Origin: Clostridia bacterium
GTDB lineage: Bacteria > Bacillota > Clostridia > Christensenellales > CAAEEZ01
NCBI GenBank assembly: GCA_900755035.1
Contig: CAAEEZ010000014.1
Coordinates: 62,001-126,000 of the forward strand
DNA: 64,000 nucleotides
Direction of reading: 5' to 3'
Part shown: positions 50,413 to 59,507 of the stretch, piece by piece
How the letters are laid out: every line of letters starts with the position of its first letter
How positions within the stretch are numbered: the first letter of the stretch is position 1
The notes under the pieces: generated by a model
Database searches by the model: none
Seen by the model: the letters and a program-made list of their open reading frames with translations, nothing else
What the model was told of the DNA's origin: nothing
Program-made: the position numbers and the translations under genes

Positions 50413-50856
50413 ATGAAAAAGAAAATAATTAGTTTGTTTATTGTAAGTACGCTACTAATGGTTATGGCAGGTTGTCAAAATACTAATATCGCAGTTGAAA
50501 ATTACGAGTGGAAAATGAACGTAATACAATCGTACGAAAATTATGGTAAGATAATCGCTTGCGAAGAAAGTGAAAAGGGAAAACTTGAAAATAACGGCGA
50601 AGGCGTAGCAGTAATAGATATGATTATGACGGCAAAAGACGGTGTTTTAACTATTTCGGATATAACTAACGACAAAAAATATACGGGTAAATACACGAAA
50701 AAGGAGAGCAAAGCGGAATCGACTTTTTACAGCGTAACTATGAACGGAAAAGAGTGGAACGCAGTATTATCGTTTACCAAGTATTACGAAGGTGGCGATA
50801 AGGCAACGCTTATAATATCAAATAGCGACTATTCTATACAATTTTTTGAAAGGTAA
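50413..50856 (+). CDS. Small secreted lipoprotein
   Basis: 147 residues from ATG 50413, with TGAGGT seven bases before. The signal peptide MKKKIISLFIVSTLLMVMAGC ends in a lipobox with Cys21 (shown here in its family form: hydrophobic core then MAGC). The mature part looks like a small beta-barrel: alternating strands VIDMIMTAKDGVLTISDI, YTGKYTKKES and WNAVLSFTKYYEGGDKATLII. No family recognised. A TfoX-domain gene follows after three bases, so the two are likely one transcript, though no functional link is evident. Confidence 0.7.
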   Translation: MKKKIISLFIVSTLLMVMAGCQNTNIAVENYEWKMNVIQSYENYGKIIACEESEKGKLENNGEGVAVIDMIMTAKDGVLTISDITNDKKYTGKYTKKESKAESTFYSVTMNGKEWNAVLSFTKYYEGGDKATLIISNSDYSIQFFER

Positions 50857-50859
50857 GTT

Positions 50860-51168
50860 ATGGCAAGTAGTAAAGAATTCGTGTTATACGTAACGGAGCA
50901 AGTAGACGGACTGACGGCAAGGCAAATGATGGGCGATTACGTTTTATACTATCATGATAAAGTGGTTGGCGGTATATACGATAATAGGTTGCTTGTAAAA
51001 CCTACCTCTCGGGCGAAAATTTTGCTTGAAAACGCCGAGTATCAAAAACCGTACGACGGCGCAAAAGAAATGCTTTTAGTTGAAAATTTGGAAGACAGGG
51101 AAGGACTTGAAAAGTTGTTTGAAACGATTAGTCAGGAATTGCTGGATAGGAAAAGGAAAGGTAAATAG
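50860..51168 (+). CDS. TfoX N-terminal domain protein
   Basis: 102 residues matching the TfoX/Sxy N-terminal domain: FVLYVTEQVDGLTARQMMGDYVLYYHDKVVGGI in the first 38 residues and LLVKPTSRAKILLE following. In gamma-proteobacteria Sxy/TfoX drives competence genes, but the many stand-alone N-terminal-domain proteins in Firmicutes are of unknown function, sometimes annotated as competence regulators without proof. The C-terminal TfoX domain is absent. The start is ATG three bases after the lipoprotein stop, with AAAGGTAAG as a likely binding site. Confidence 0.85.
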   Translation: MASSKEFVLYVTEQVDGLTARQMMGDYVLYYHDKVVGGIYDNRLLVKPTSRAKILLENAEYQKPYDGAKEMLLVENLEDREGLEKLFETISQELLDRKRKGK

Positions 51169-51329
51169 AATATAAACTTATAATAATTTATAATAAATAG
51201 AATTGTAGGATAAATGAAATTAACAATTAAAAAAGTTAGTAAATAGTATACATTTAGCATATTTTTTGCTAACCGATAACGTTAATTATACGCTAGCGAT
51301 ACTAATAAATGAAACGATAACCAAAAAAG

Positions 51330-51354
51330 TCGCCCACTAATCGGCGATTTTTTT
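51330..51354 (+). terminator. Intrinsic terminator downstream of the TfoX gene
   Basis: TCGCC and GGCGA pair around an eight-base loop with seven Ts after, 160 bases past the TfoX stop. The gap 51169-51329 is AT-rich and holds nothing else that I can support. Confidence 0.65.
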
Positions 51355-51399
51355 GTATGAAAAAATAAAAGCGGGCAAGAATATTCTTAGGAGGAAAAT

Positions 51400-52641
51400 A
51401 TGATAAACCCGTTTAATGAAAAGAGCAAAAAAGTAGAAGATTATTTTATGAGTTTGGATAAAATGTATCCAAAATCTTACGACAAAAACAAAGTGTCGCC
51501 GTGGACGAAGGTACGAGTAATACTTATGAACGGCACGGAGTTTGAGAGTAACTGGTTTTTGCATAACTTTGCAAGACACACCGCAGACAGCGACTTAAAG
51601 AGAGATTTGGCGCTAGTTCGTAGGCAAGAACAACAACAGCAAAAGCGTATAGGTTGCCTAAAACCACTAAACGAATCGGTATTAGAAGAAACGATTGCAT
51701 ACGAGCAACTTGCCGTTGAACTTACGGCAATACTTGCACAAAACGAAAGCGACGTAAACAATAAAAAAGCGTTAGATTTTGCCTTGCTTGAAGATTTCGA
51801 CCATTTGTATCGTTTTTCAAATATGCTTAAAATGGATTACGGTATAGACGCAAAACCTATGGTTGGGGAATATACCGAGATTATGCCTGGTAGACCTACC
51901 GTTGTGGAGCATAGACACCCGTACGACAGCGTAAGAGTACCTCTTTGCAACAAGAACGCAAGTAATTATTCAAAGCTAGTTGCGGCTATTATTACGGCAG
52001 CCGAGCAACAAACGATGAATTTTTATATGAATATGGCTGGAACTTATAAAAACGACTTAGGTAGAAGATTGTTTCAGGAAATAGGTATGATAGAGGAGCA
52101 ACACGTAACGCAGTACGAAAGTTTGCAAGACCCTACTTGTTCGTGGCTTGAAAATTGGGTAATGCACGAATACGTGGAGTGCTATTTGTATTATTCTATG
52201 CTAAGCCAAGAAAGAACGGAGCATATTAAGAAGATTTGGGAAGAGCATTTTGAAATGGAAGTTGCTCACCTAAAACTTGCTTTGCACCACTTGAAAAAGG
52301 CTGAAAAGAAGGACGAAAAAGACTTATTCGTAGACGCAACGTTCCCAAAACTACTTATGTTTGGCGAAAATAAGGAATATATTAGAAACGTAATTAAAGG
52401 TACGGTTTACAACACGGCTATGATGGAAGAGTACGTGGACGTAAGAGAAACGGCTAACCCTAGATTCGAGTTTTACCAAAAAGCCGTACACGATGGCAAA
52501 GACGCAAGCCACGAAGTTATAGAAAAGTATATAGAACAGTTTGGCAGTGATTACCGCTACGAAGATAGCCCGCATCCTATTAAAGAGATGCAAGATAGAA
52601 AGTGCGATAATACGTGCGTAGGTAGTTACAACGCAAAATAA
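51400..52641 (+). CDS. Ferritin-like di-iron protein with repeated carboxylate/histidine motifs
   Basis: 413 residues, soluble, mostly helical, no signal. Carboxylate/histidine motifs typical of ferritin-like four-helix bundles recur: EETIAYEQLAVEL then LLEDFDHLYRF (near 87-99, 125-135), AAEQQTMNFYMN then EIGMIEEQHVTQYE (near 196-230), and MHEYVECYLYYSM then EEHFEMEVAHLKLAL (near 246-287). This suggests two, perhaps three, half-bundles in tandem. I know no name for the family. The first 85 residues (DKMYPKSYDKNKVSPWTKVRVILMNGTEFES is typical) are conserved-looking but unassigned. The last 20 residues carry two cysteines (KCDNTC). AGGAGG precedes the ATG; single-gene unit. Confidence 0.7.
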   Translation: MINPFNEKSKKVEDYFMSLDKMYPKSYDKNKVSPWTKVRVILMNGTEFESNWFLHNFARHTADSDLKRDLALVRRQEQQQQKRIGCLKPLNESVLEETIAYEQLAVELTAILAQNESDVNNKKALDFALLEDFDHLYRFSNMLKMDYGIDAKPMVGEYTEIMPGRPTVVEHRHPYDSVRVPLCNKNASNYSKLVAAIITAAEQQTMNFYMNMAGTYKNDLGRRLFQEIGMIEEQHVTQYESLQDPTCSWLENWVMHEYVECYLYYSMLSQERTEHIKKIWEEHFEMEVAHLKLALHHLKKAEKKDEKDLFVDATFPKLLMFGENKEYIRNVIKGTVYNTAMMEEYVDVRETANPRFEFYQKAVHDGKDASHEVIEKYIEQFGSDYRYEDSPHPIKEMQDRKCDNTCVGSYNAK

Positions 52642-52695
52642 CTAGCGAAGTGGTAAATATCGTATATTAACAAATAATTAGTAATAATAAATAAT

Positions 52696-52718
52696 AAGAC
52701 GGCAAACGCCGTCTTTTA
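52696..52718 (+). terminator. Intrinsic terminator after the ferritin-like gene
   Basis: AAGACGGC and GCCGTCTT, eight perfect pairs, loop AAAC, followed by TTACTTT. Confidence 0.85.
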
Positions 52719-52719
52719 C

Positions 52720-52785
52720 TTTACCTAAAATTTACCTTTTGGATATGTAATCTTGATAGTTGTATTTTTTTGCGTAAAGTATAAT
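52720..52785 (+). promoter_or_regulatory. Candidate PhoB-controlled promoter of the pst operon
   Basis: TTTACC occurs at 52720-52725 and 52731-52736, an 11-base period as in Firmicute PhoP/PhoB boxes (TT-ACA-like hexamers five bases apart). A TATAAT lies at 52780-52785 without a good -35 box, as expected for an activated promoter. The 43-base gap between repeat and -10 is longer than ideal, so this is tentative. Confidence 0.35.
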
Positions 52786-52817
52786 AAGGGCGTAATCAAA
52801 GGAAGAGGAGATTAAAT

Positions 52818-53726
52818 ATGAAAAAATTTTTTATGGTAATAGCAACTGTATTATGTCTAACAGTAGGACTAACAAGTTTTGCCGCATGTAATACCACTAC
52901 GACAAACGACGAAATATTAGTAGTAAGTAGAGAAAGTGGTAGCGGTACGAGAGATGCATTTGATAGTTTGGTTAAAAACGAGGCGGGCGACTCTCTATCT
53001 AAAAAGGCAGACGGAACAAAATACGATGCAATAGTTAAAACTTCAAATATCCAAAATAGTACGGGTAACGTAATGACGAAAGTTTCCACCGTTAAAAACG
53101 CAATCGGTTACATTTCGCTTGGTTCGTTAAATAGCACGGTAAAAGCAATAACCGTAAACGGCATAGCAGCAAATGCAGAAAACGTACTAAACGGAACGTA
53201 CAAATTACAAAGACCTTTCGTTATTGCTACTAACAAAAAAGCTGTATTAACCGAAGCAACTGCTGATTTTGTTAAATACTTACAAAGCAGTCAGGCACAA
53301 GCAGTAGTAACGGCAAATAAATACGTAGAACAAGCAAGCAAATCTACCTACGTTGCTCCTGAAAAGACAATTAGCGGAAAAGTAGTAATCAAAGGTTCTA
53401 CTTCTATCGACCCACTTATGGACAAACTAATTGCCGACTACCAAAAAATTGGTGGTAGCAAAGTTAAGGGCGTTGAGTTTGTAAAAGACGCACAAGGTTC
53501 GTCGCAAGGTGTAACGGCAGCAGTTGAAGATACGACGGGCACGGTAATTGGTATGAGTTCTTCTAAGATTAAAGATAACTACGCACCAAGCCTAAACCAA
53601 TTCAACATAGCGCTTGATGCAGTAGCAGTAATAGTAAACAACTCTAACTCTATTGAAAACTTGACGATAGCAAACCTATACGACATCTACACCGGTGCAA
53701 TCAAAAGTTTTAGCAACATAAAATAA
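52818..53726 (+). CDS. pstS: Phosphate ABC transporter substrate-binding lipoprotein PstS
   Basis: 302 residues. Lipoprotein signal with lipobox FAAC and Cys24, so it is tethered outside the membrane. The type-II periplasmic-binding fold has ILVVSRESGSGTRDAFDSL near 34-52 with the phosphate-binding Ser/Arg/Asp set, VKNAIGYISLGSL near 94-106, and a second half with VVIKGSTSIDPLMDKLIADY and AQGSSQGVTAAVE. The order of the halves (SGSGTRD first, GSTSIDPLM second) is circularly shifted compared with classical PstS but common in clostridial PstS. It heads pstS-pstCA-pstB-phoU-phoB-phoR, with GAAGAGGAG before the ATG. Confidence 0.95.
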   Translation: MKKFFMVIATVLCLTVGLTSFAACNTTTTNDEILVVSRESGSGTRDAFDSLVKNEAGDSLSKKADGTKYDAIVKTSNIQNSTGNVMTKVSTVKNAIGYISLGSLNSTVKAITVNGIAANAENVLNGTYKLQRPFVIATNKKAVLTEATADFVKYLQSSQAQAVVTANKYVEQASKSTYVAPEKTISGKVVIKGSTSIDPLMDKLIADYQKIGGSKVKGVEFVKDAQGSSQGVTAAVEDTTGTVIGMSSSKIKDNYAPSLNQFNIALDAVAVIVNNSNSIENLTIANLYDIYTGAIKSFSNIK

Positions 53727-53734
53727 TCTAGACG

Positions 53735-55498
53735 ATGAACACAAGCAAAGTAAAAGAAAACTCTTTTAGAATATTATTTATGATGACGGCAATTATTTCG
53801 ATATTTGCCGTTATCGCCATTTTCGTATTCTTATTTCTAAAAGGCTTGCCTGCCTTTCAAAAATTAGGATTTCTAGAATTTATTTTCGGCGACGTTTGGA
53901 ATAGTAACTCGACGGATACTTTCGTAGAAGAACTGACGGGGCAATACGGAATACTTACAATGATAGTAGGTACTATATTTTCTACCATTGGCGCACTTTT
54001 AGTAGGCGGTGTATTAGGTTTTTTCACAGCTGTATTTTTAGCAAGATTTTGCCCGAAACGTCTTAAAAAGACCATAACTGCGCTAATAAATTTGCTTGCA
54101 GGTATCCCGTCGGTAGTATATGGCTTTTTTGGTATGAAAGTGCTACTGCCACTACTTGGTAATTTTTCGCCTAACGGAGACGGCAGTGGGTTACTTGCTA
54201 CGTCGTTAATATTAGGTATTATGATTTTGCCTACCATTGTAGCACTATCAAAAACGGCGATAGAAGCCGTGCCAGACTCCTACTACGAAGGAGCAAGAGC
54301 CTTAGGCGCAAATAAGGAACAAGCAGTGTATAGGGTAATAGTGCCTGCTGCAAAATCGGGTATATTGGCGTCGTTTATATTAGGAATAGGTAGGGCAATA
54401 GGCGAAACGATGGCGGTGGTAATGGTGGCAGGTAACAGCGCAACCGTACCAAACGGATTATTTGCAAGTTTTAGGACCTTGACTGCTAACGTCGTATTAG
54501 AAATGGGTTACGCAGGCGAGGTGCAAATGTCGGCACTGATTGCAACGGGCGTAGTACTATTGTTCTTTATCGTAATAATAAATATGCTGTTTAACTTAGC
54601 GTTAAATAGAAAAAGAAAAACCACACCGAAAAAACCTATGATTACTTCGTACGTCAGTGGAAAGTTAAAACTTGAAAAGGTGTACAAAGTATTTGGATAC
54701 GTATCTGTTGCGATTGCTACTTTTAGCCTACTTGCGATAGTTGGCTTTATACTTGTAAAGGGTATTCCGTACATAAATTCCGAGTTCTTGTTTAGCGATT
54801 TTACGTATGGTGGGGCAGTAACGATATTCCCGTCGATTGTAGCAACTATTATGCTGGTATTCCTGTGCATTGTAATTGCGTTACCGATAGGCATAATGAC
54901 GGCAATATACCTAAACGAATACACCAAGCGTGGCAATAAATTAGTAAAAATTATCCGTAGCGCCGTGGAGATATTGTCGGGTATTCCGTCCATAGTTTAC
55001 GGGCTGTTCGGTATGATTTTCTTCTGTGGAGTACTAAATTTAGGCACAAGTATATTAGCAGGTGCATTGACCGTAAGTATAATGCTATTGCCTACTATCG
55101 TTAGGGCTACCGAGGAAAGCCTAAAAGCCGTGCCCGATAGTTATAGAGAAGGCAGTTTAGCGCTAGGCGCAGGCAAATTAAGAACGATAATAAAGGTGGT
55201 GTTGCCGTCGGCTTTACCGGGGATAATGTCGGCAGTAATTCTAAGCATAGGCAGGGTGGTTAGCGAATCTGCGCCACTTGTATTTACTATGGGCGCAAGC
55301 CTAAAACCACTACCTAAAAACGGATTTTTAAGCGGTGGTACGTCGCTTGCCGTTGCCCTTTATAAACTTGCAGGCGAAGGACTACACGTGAACGAGGCAT
55401 ACGCAACTGCTTGTGTACTAATATTTATAGTTTTAGTACTAAACGCTTTGTCTAGCCTAATAGAAAAACTTTTAAGCAAGAAAGTCGGAGTAAAGTAA
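53735..55498 (+). CDS. Fused phosphate ABC transporter permease PstC-PstA
   Basis: 587 residues in one frame. The first half (1-295) is PstC: FLEFIFGDVWN near 47-57, LNLLAGIPSVVYGFFGMKVLLPLL near 112-135, and the permease EAA loop with EGARALGANKEQAVYRVIVPAAKSG near 188-212. The second half (about 310-587) is PstA: LVKGIPYINSEFLFSDFTYGGAV, SAVEILSGIPSIVYGLFGM near 409-427 and REGSLALGAGKLRTIIKVVLP near 472-492. Both ATPase-contact loops are kept, so the fusion should form a working two-half channel. Normally these are separate genes. The start lies eight bases after pstS and the stop overlaps pstB. Confidence 0.93.
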   Translation: MNTSKVKENSFRILFMMTAIISIFAVIAIFVFLFLKGLPAFQKLGFLEFIFGDVWNSNSTDTFVEELTGQYGILTMIVGTIFSTIGALLVGGVLGFFTAVFLARFCPKRLKKTITALINLLAGIPSVVYGFFGMKVLLPLLGNFSPNGDGSGLLATSLILGIMILPTIVALSKTAIEAVPDSYYEGARALGANKEQAVYRVIVPAAKSGILASFILGIGRAIGETMAVVMVAGNSATVPNGLFASFRTLTANVVLEMGYAGEVQMSALIATGVVLLFFIVIINMLFNLALNRKRKTTPKKPMITSYVSGKLKLEKVYKVFGYVSVAIATFSLLAIVGFILVKGIPYINSEFLFSDFTYGGAVTIFPSIVATIMLVFLCIVIALPIGIMTAIYLNEYTKRGNKLVKIIRSAVEILSGIPSIVYGLFGMIFFCGVLNLGTSILAGALTVSIMLLPTIVRATEESLKAVPDSYREGSLALGAGKLRTIIKVVLPSALPGIMSAVILSIGRVVSESAPLVFTMGASLKPLPKNGFLSGGTSLAVALYKLAGEGLHVNEAYATACVLIFIVLVLNALSSLIEKLLSKKVGVK

Positions 55499-56328
55499 TG
55501 AACTTATTTAAGAAAAAAGAAAATAGTAAAGATATAAAAGAGAAAAAAGAAAAGAAAGAGAAAACCATTATAGAATACGGGCAAGGAATCACCGTAAAAA
55601 ATGCAAATTTATATTACGGCGATTTTCACGCCCTGAAAAATATAAACTTGGATATAAAAGAGAAAGAAATAACGGCTTTTATAGGTCCTTCGGGTTGTGG
55701 TAAATCCACGTTACTAAAATGCTTTAACCGTATGAACGACTTAGTTGAAGGCTGTAAGATTGAAGGGGAATTTTTGGTGGGTGGACAAAATATTTACCAA
55801 AATATCGACGTAAACTTACTAAGGAAAAACGTTGGTATGGTATTCCAAAAACCAAATCCATTTCCTATGAGCGTGTACGACAACGTTGCGTACGGGGCAA
55901 GAACGTACGGCATAAAGAAGAGATCAGAACTTGACGAATTAGTAGAAAAAAGTTTAAGACAAGCAAGCATTTGGGACGAAGTAAAAGATAGGCTAAACAA
56001 GTCCGCACTTGGTTTGTCGGGTGGTCAACAGCAAAGGTTATGTATTGCAAGGGCGTTATGCGCAAGCCCGAAAATATTGCTTATGGACGAGCCGACTTCC
56101 GCCTTAGACCCGATAAGTACGGGCAAAATAGAAGAACTTGTGGTAGAACTTAAAAAGGACTATACCATAGTGATAGTTACCCACAATATGCAACAAGCAA
56201 CTAGGGTGTCGGATAAAACGGCGTTTTTCCTACTTGGCGAAGTGGTAGAATACGACGAAACTGAAAAGATTTTTACCACTCCAAAAGACGAAAGGACCGA
56301 AAGGTACATAACGGGTAGGTTTGGTTGA
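55498..56328 (+). CDS. pstB: Phosphate ABC transporter ATP-binding protein PstB
   Basis: Powers phosphate uptake. 276 residues with a Lys/Glu-rich extension of about 30 residues before the core. Walker A GPSGCGKST near 63-71, FNRMNDLVEG typical of PstB near 77-86, MVFQKPNPFPMSVYDNVAYG near 119-138, signature LSGGQQQRLCIARAL near 172-186, Walker B ILLMDEPTSALDPIS near 191-205 and the switch histidine in IVTHNM near 222-227. Its ATG overlaps the pstCA stop by one base. Confidence 0.97.
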   Translation: MNLFKKKENSKDIKEKKEKKEKTIIEYGQGITVKNANLYYGDFHALKNINLDIKEKEITAFIGPSGCGKSTLLKCFNRMNDLVEGCKIEGEFLVGGQNIYQNIDVNLLRKNVGMVFQKPNPFPMSVYDNVAYGARTYGIKKRSELDELVEKSLRQASIWDEVKDRLNKSALGLSGGQQQRLCIARALCASPKILLMDEPTSALDPISTGKIEELVVELKKDYTIVIVTHNMQQATRVSDKTAFFLLGEVVEYDETEKIFTTPKDERTERYITGRFG

Positions 56329-56362
56329 TTGTTGACAATACGCACGTGGGAGGGTTATAATT

Positions 56363-57010
56363 ATGTCGATAAGAGTTAGGTACGAAAAAGAATTAAAGGA
56401 CGTATTCGATTCGCTAGTAGAAATGATGCGATACGTCGAAGAAATGATAATGGACGCAGGTAAGTCGGTATTTACCTACGATAAGACGCTAAGCACGGAA
56501 GTGGTTGGTATGGATAAGGTTGTAAACCGCTATGAACGTGATATCGAAAACGCTTGCTTTAAGATATTACTTATGGAGCAACCCGTTGCAAGCGATTTTA
56601 GGGATATATCTGCCGTGCTGAAAATGATAACTGACTTGGAGCGTATAGGCGACGGGGCAAGAGATATTGCCGAAATTACCTTGCATACGCCGATAGATAG
56701 CGAAGGGCTTGCAACTAGCGATATTAAATTGATGATTGACAAAGTAACAAAAATGGTGCATTATGGCGTAAGCGCCATGATAAACAAGGACCTAGACGTT
56801 GCTAAGTCGCTTGATAAGTTAGATGACGAAGTAGACGAATTGTTTTTTAGGATAAAGGACGATTTGGTAGATTTGATACGTAATGATACAAAGTCCGCCG
56901 ACAGCGCAATTTGGCTACTTATGATGGCAAAACACCTTGAAAGGATAGGCGACCATGCAGTAAACCTAGGGGAATGGGTGGAATACAGCATTACGGGAAC
57001 GAGAGGATAG
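56363..57010 (+). CDS. phoU: Phosphate signalling regulator PhoU
   Basis: 215 residues forming two PhoU repeats of three helices each: FDSLVEMMRYVEEMI with DRYERDIE-like metal-binding acids in the first and MITDLERIGDGARDIAE / AKHLERIGDHAVNLGEW in the two conserved E-R-x-x-D sites (near 90-106 and 190-206). PhoU links the Pst transporter to the PhoR kinase and restrains phosphate uptake when phosphate is ample. GGGAGGG precedes the ATG. phoB starts one base after the stop. Confidence 0.95.
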   Translation: MSIRVRYEKELKDVFDSLVEMMRYVEEMIMDAGKSVFTYDKTLSTEVVGMDKVVNRYERDIENACFKILLMEQPVASDFRDISAVLKMITDLERIGDGARDIAEITLHTPIDSEGLATSDIKLMIDKVTKMVHYGVSAMINKDLDVAKSLDKLDDEVDELFFRIKDDLVDLIRNDTKSADSAIWLLMMAKHLERIGDHAVNLGEWVEYSITGTRG

Positions 57011-57011
57011 T

Positions 57012-57701
57012 ATGAAAGATTTAATATACGTAGTAGAGGACGAAGCACCACTAAGGGAACTTTACAAATACGCTCTTAGCGACGAATTTGACGTAAAGTG
57101 CTTTGAAAACGGCGAGGATATGTTCAAGGCGTTAAAGGACGAAACGCCCGATTTGTTTTTGCTAGATATAATGCTTGACGGAATGGACGGCTACGAAATA
57201 CTAAAACTAATAAAAATAGGCAACGAAAACGTGCCCGTTATTATGGTTAGCGCAAAAAACGAGGAGATGAGCAAGGTAAAAGGGCTTAATCTTGGCGCAG
57301 ACGACTACATATCAAAACCGTTCGGCGTGTTCGAACTTATTGCAAGGGTGAAGGCAAATTTGCGTAAAACGAAAAAGCACGACGTTACTAAAAGGTGGGA
57401 GTATCACGACGTAGTAGTAGACGACGTAAAGCACGAAATATGGCTTAACGGTAAACTACAAAACTTCACGATTAAGGAATATAACCTACTTAAATTGCTT
57501 GTAAAAAACGCCGAAAAAGTAGTGGAAAGAGAGGAAATATTCGAAAAAGTTTGGGGCGAAGAGTTTATGGGCGAAACTAGAACGCTGGATATTCACGTAA
57601 AGGAAATACGTAAAAAATTTGCGAGTGCAGAGTGCAAAACGAGCATAATTACCGTTAGAAGCGTGGGGTATAAATTAGTATGGGAAAACGAATTTTCTTA
57701 A
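57012..57701 (+). CDS. phoB: Phosphate response regulator PhoB/PhoP (OmpR family)
   Basis: 229 residues. Receiver domain with acidic pair VEDEAPLRE near 8-16, phospho-acceptor Asp52 in FLLDIMLDGMDGYEIL, SAK near 82-84 and the lysine in YISKPFG near 102. The C-terminal winged helix (about 130-226) has FTIKEYNLLKLLVKNAEKVVEREE and the recognition helix TRTLDIHVKEIRKKF. Its place between phoU and phoR argues for the phosphate role rather than another OmpR pair. It overlaps phoR by 22 bases and the operon is likely autoregulated. Confidence 0.93.
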   Translation: MKDLIYVVEDEAPLRELYKYALSDEFDVKCFENGEDMFKALKDETPDLFLLDIMLDGMDGYEILKLIKIGNENVPVIMVSAKNEEMSKVKGLNLGADDYISKPFGVFELIARVKANLRKTKKHDVTKRWEYHDVVVDDVKHEIWLNGKLQNFTIKEYNLLKLLVKNAEKVVEREEIFEKVWGEEFMGETRTLDIHVKEIRKKFASAECKTSIITVRSVGYKLVWENEFS

Positions 57702-59371
57702 CCACGAGTATAGTATGCGTTTTGGCGCTAGTTATATTTTTTGCAGGGTCGTTAATTATTACCGACGTGCAAAATAGGACTATTGCCCGCAAAAACGTGG
57801 TAAGTTACACCGATATATTTGCCGATAAGTACTACGACGGAGTGGATATGGAAAACTTCGTTAAGAACAATATAGCAGGGCTTAGGGTTACGGTAATAGA
57901 TAGCACGGGTAAAGTGCTTGCCGATAGCGACGAAAACGAAGAGAGTATGGACAACCACTTAAACCGTGAAGAAATTGTTGCAGCCATTAACGGAAAGCCT
58001 ACCGTAGTTGTTCGTAAATCTGGTACGCAACAAGCAGAATTGATGTATTATGCAACGAAATTGGACGTTAAAGACGGGTTTTTGATAATTAGGTGCGCTT
58101 TAAGCGTAAATTCAATTAACGGATATTTGATAAATACCTTGCCACTTTTTATTGTGCTTTTGGTCGTTATGATAATAGGTACGGTGGTGATTAGTAAGTA
58201 CTTAACGAAAGGAATTACAAAGCCGTTTATCGAAATTAAAAATACGTTAGAGGACATAAACGAAGGCAAGTACGAAAAGGGCGAACTACACGCATACGAC
58301 GAGATAAATTCGATACTATTTGAAATAGATACGGTTAGCGACAAATTACAGCAATCTATTAAAAATTACGAGGAAGAACGCAACAAAATTACCTATATTC
58401 TAAACTCTATTAACGACGGAATACTTGCCGTAAATCAGGACAAAGAGATTGTACTAATAAACGCTAAAACCAAGGAAATATTTGGGGCAACAAGCGATTT
58501 AACGGGAGATAAACTATCCTACCTTACTTCAAACGAGCAACTAGATGGTGCAATAGACTTGTCGCTTGCCGATAGCGAAAGCAAAGTGTTTGAACTAAAT
58601 ATTGATGGTAGTTACTATTTCGTTACCGTAAAATGCACGGATAAAAATTGGGCTACAAAGGGCAAGAATATAGCAGTAGTAGTATTTAACGATATAACTA
58701 TGGCAAAGCAAAACCAAAAAATTCGTCAGGAGTTTTTTGATAACGCTAGCCACGAGTTAAAAACGCCACTTACCACGGTAAAAGGATTTACCGAATTACT
58801 TACTATTCAAAACAAGGACGAAAAACTTGCGCCGTATATTAGCCAAATACAAAAGGAAACGGACAGAATGGTGGGGCTGATTATGGATATGTTACGTTTG
58901 TCCGAACTAGAAAATGGAAAGAAAGCCGAAGAAAGTGTGATTTCCTTAAAAGAGATAGCAGAAAAGGTGATAGATAACCTTAGCACGCAAATAGAAGAAA
59001 AGGGTATAGCGGTGGAAATATCGGGCGATACGAAGGTGCTTGCTAGCGAAAAGGATATGTATTCGCTTGTAAAAAACCTTGTAGAAAACGCCGTTAAATA
59101 CAACGTTGAAGGTGGCAAAGTTTGGGTGACTATGCAAAACAACGCCTTATGCGTAAAGGATACTGGCATAGGCATAGACAAAGCACATCAGGACAGAATA
59201 TTTGAAAGGTTCTACCGCATAAACGAAAGTAGAAGTAGGGTAAGCGGTGGAACGGGACTTGGGCTATCTATCGTAAAACATATTTGCAATACGTACGGTG
59301 CTGATATTAAACTTAATAGCAGTAAAAAAGGAACGGAAATTACCGTAACGTTTAGTAGCGTAGCAGAATAA
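57680..59371 (+). CDS. phoR: Phosphate sensor histidine kinase PhoR
   Basis: 563 residues. First membrane helix about 5-27, an extracytoplasmic domain to about 150, second helix about 152-173, HAMP-like linker, a PAS-type domain about 235-340 (ILNSINDGILAVNQDKEIVLIN), then HisKA with the phospho-histidine at about 358 in NASHELKTPLTTVKG, and HATPase_c with N box NLVENAVKYN, G1 DTGIGI and GTGLGLSIVKHI. This is the full clostridial PhoR layout. It starts inside phoB and ends the operon before a terminator. Confidence 0.95.
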   Translation: MGKRIFLTTSIVCVLALVIFFAGSLIITDVQNRTIARKNVVSYTDIFADKYYDGVDMENFVKNNIAGLRVTVIDSTGKVLADSDENEESMDNHLNREEIVAAINGKPTVVVRKSGTQQAELMYYATKLDVKDGFLIIRCALSVNSINGYLINTLPLFIVLLVVMIIGTVVISKYLTKGITKPFIEIKNTLEDINEGKYEKGELHAYDEINSILFEIDTVSDKLQQSIKNYEEERNKITYILNSINDGILAVNQDKEIVLINAKTKEIFGATSDLTGDKLSYLTSNEQLDGAIDLSLADSESKVFELNIDGSYYFVTVKCTDKNWATKGKNIAVVVFNDITMAKQNQKIRQEFFDNASHELKTPLTTVKGFTELLTIQNKDEKLAPYISQIQKETDRMVGLIMDMLRLSELENGKKAEESVISLKEIAEKVIDNLSTQIEEKGIAVEISGDTKVLASEKDMYSLVKNLVENAVKYNVEGGKVWVTMQNNALCVKDTGIGIDKAHQDRIFERFYRINESRSRVSGGTGLGLSIVKHICNTYGADIKLNSSKKGTEITVTFSSVAE

Positions 59372-59388
59372 TACTTGGTAGCAAAATG

Positions 59389-59419
59389 CCACTATGGTTT
59401 AACCGTAGTGGTATTTTTA
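59389..59419 (+). terminator. Intrinsic terminator of the pst-pho operon
   Basis: CCACTATGG and CCGTAGTGG (one T-G pair) around TTTAA, then TATTTTTATTT. Confidence 0.85.
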
Positions 59420-59451
59420 TTTGCTTAGAATAACAAATAAATACACGATCA

Positions 59452-59480
59452 TTGACTTAGTAAAAATAATATAGTAAAAT
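59452..59480 (+). promoter_or_regulatory. Promoter of the accessory secreted-protein genes
   Basis: TTGACT 59452-59457, 17-base spacer, TAAAAT 59475-59480, followed by GGAGGGAG and ATG 59508. Confidence 0.7.
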
Positions 59481-59507
59481 ACGTTTATGAATTATGGAGG
59501 GAGAAAT

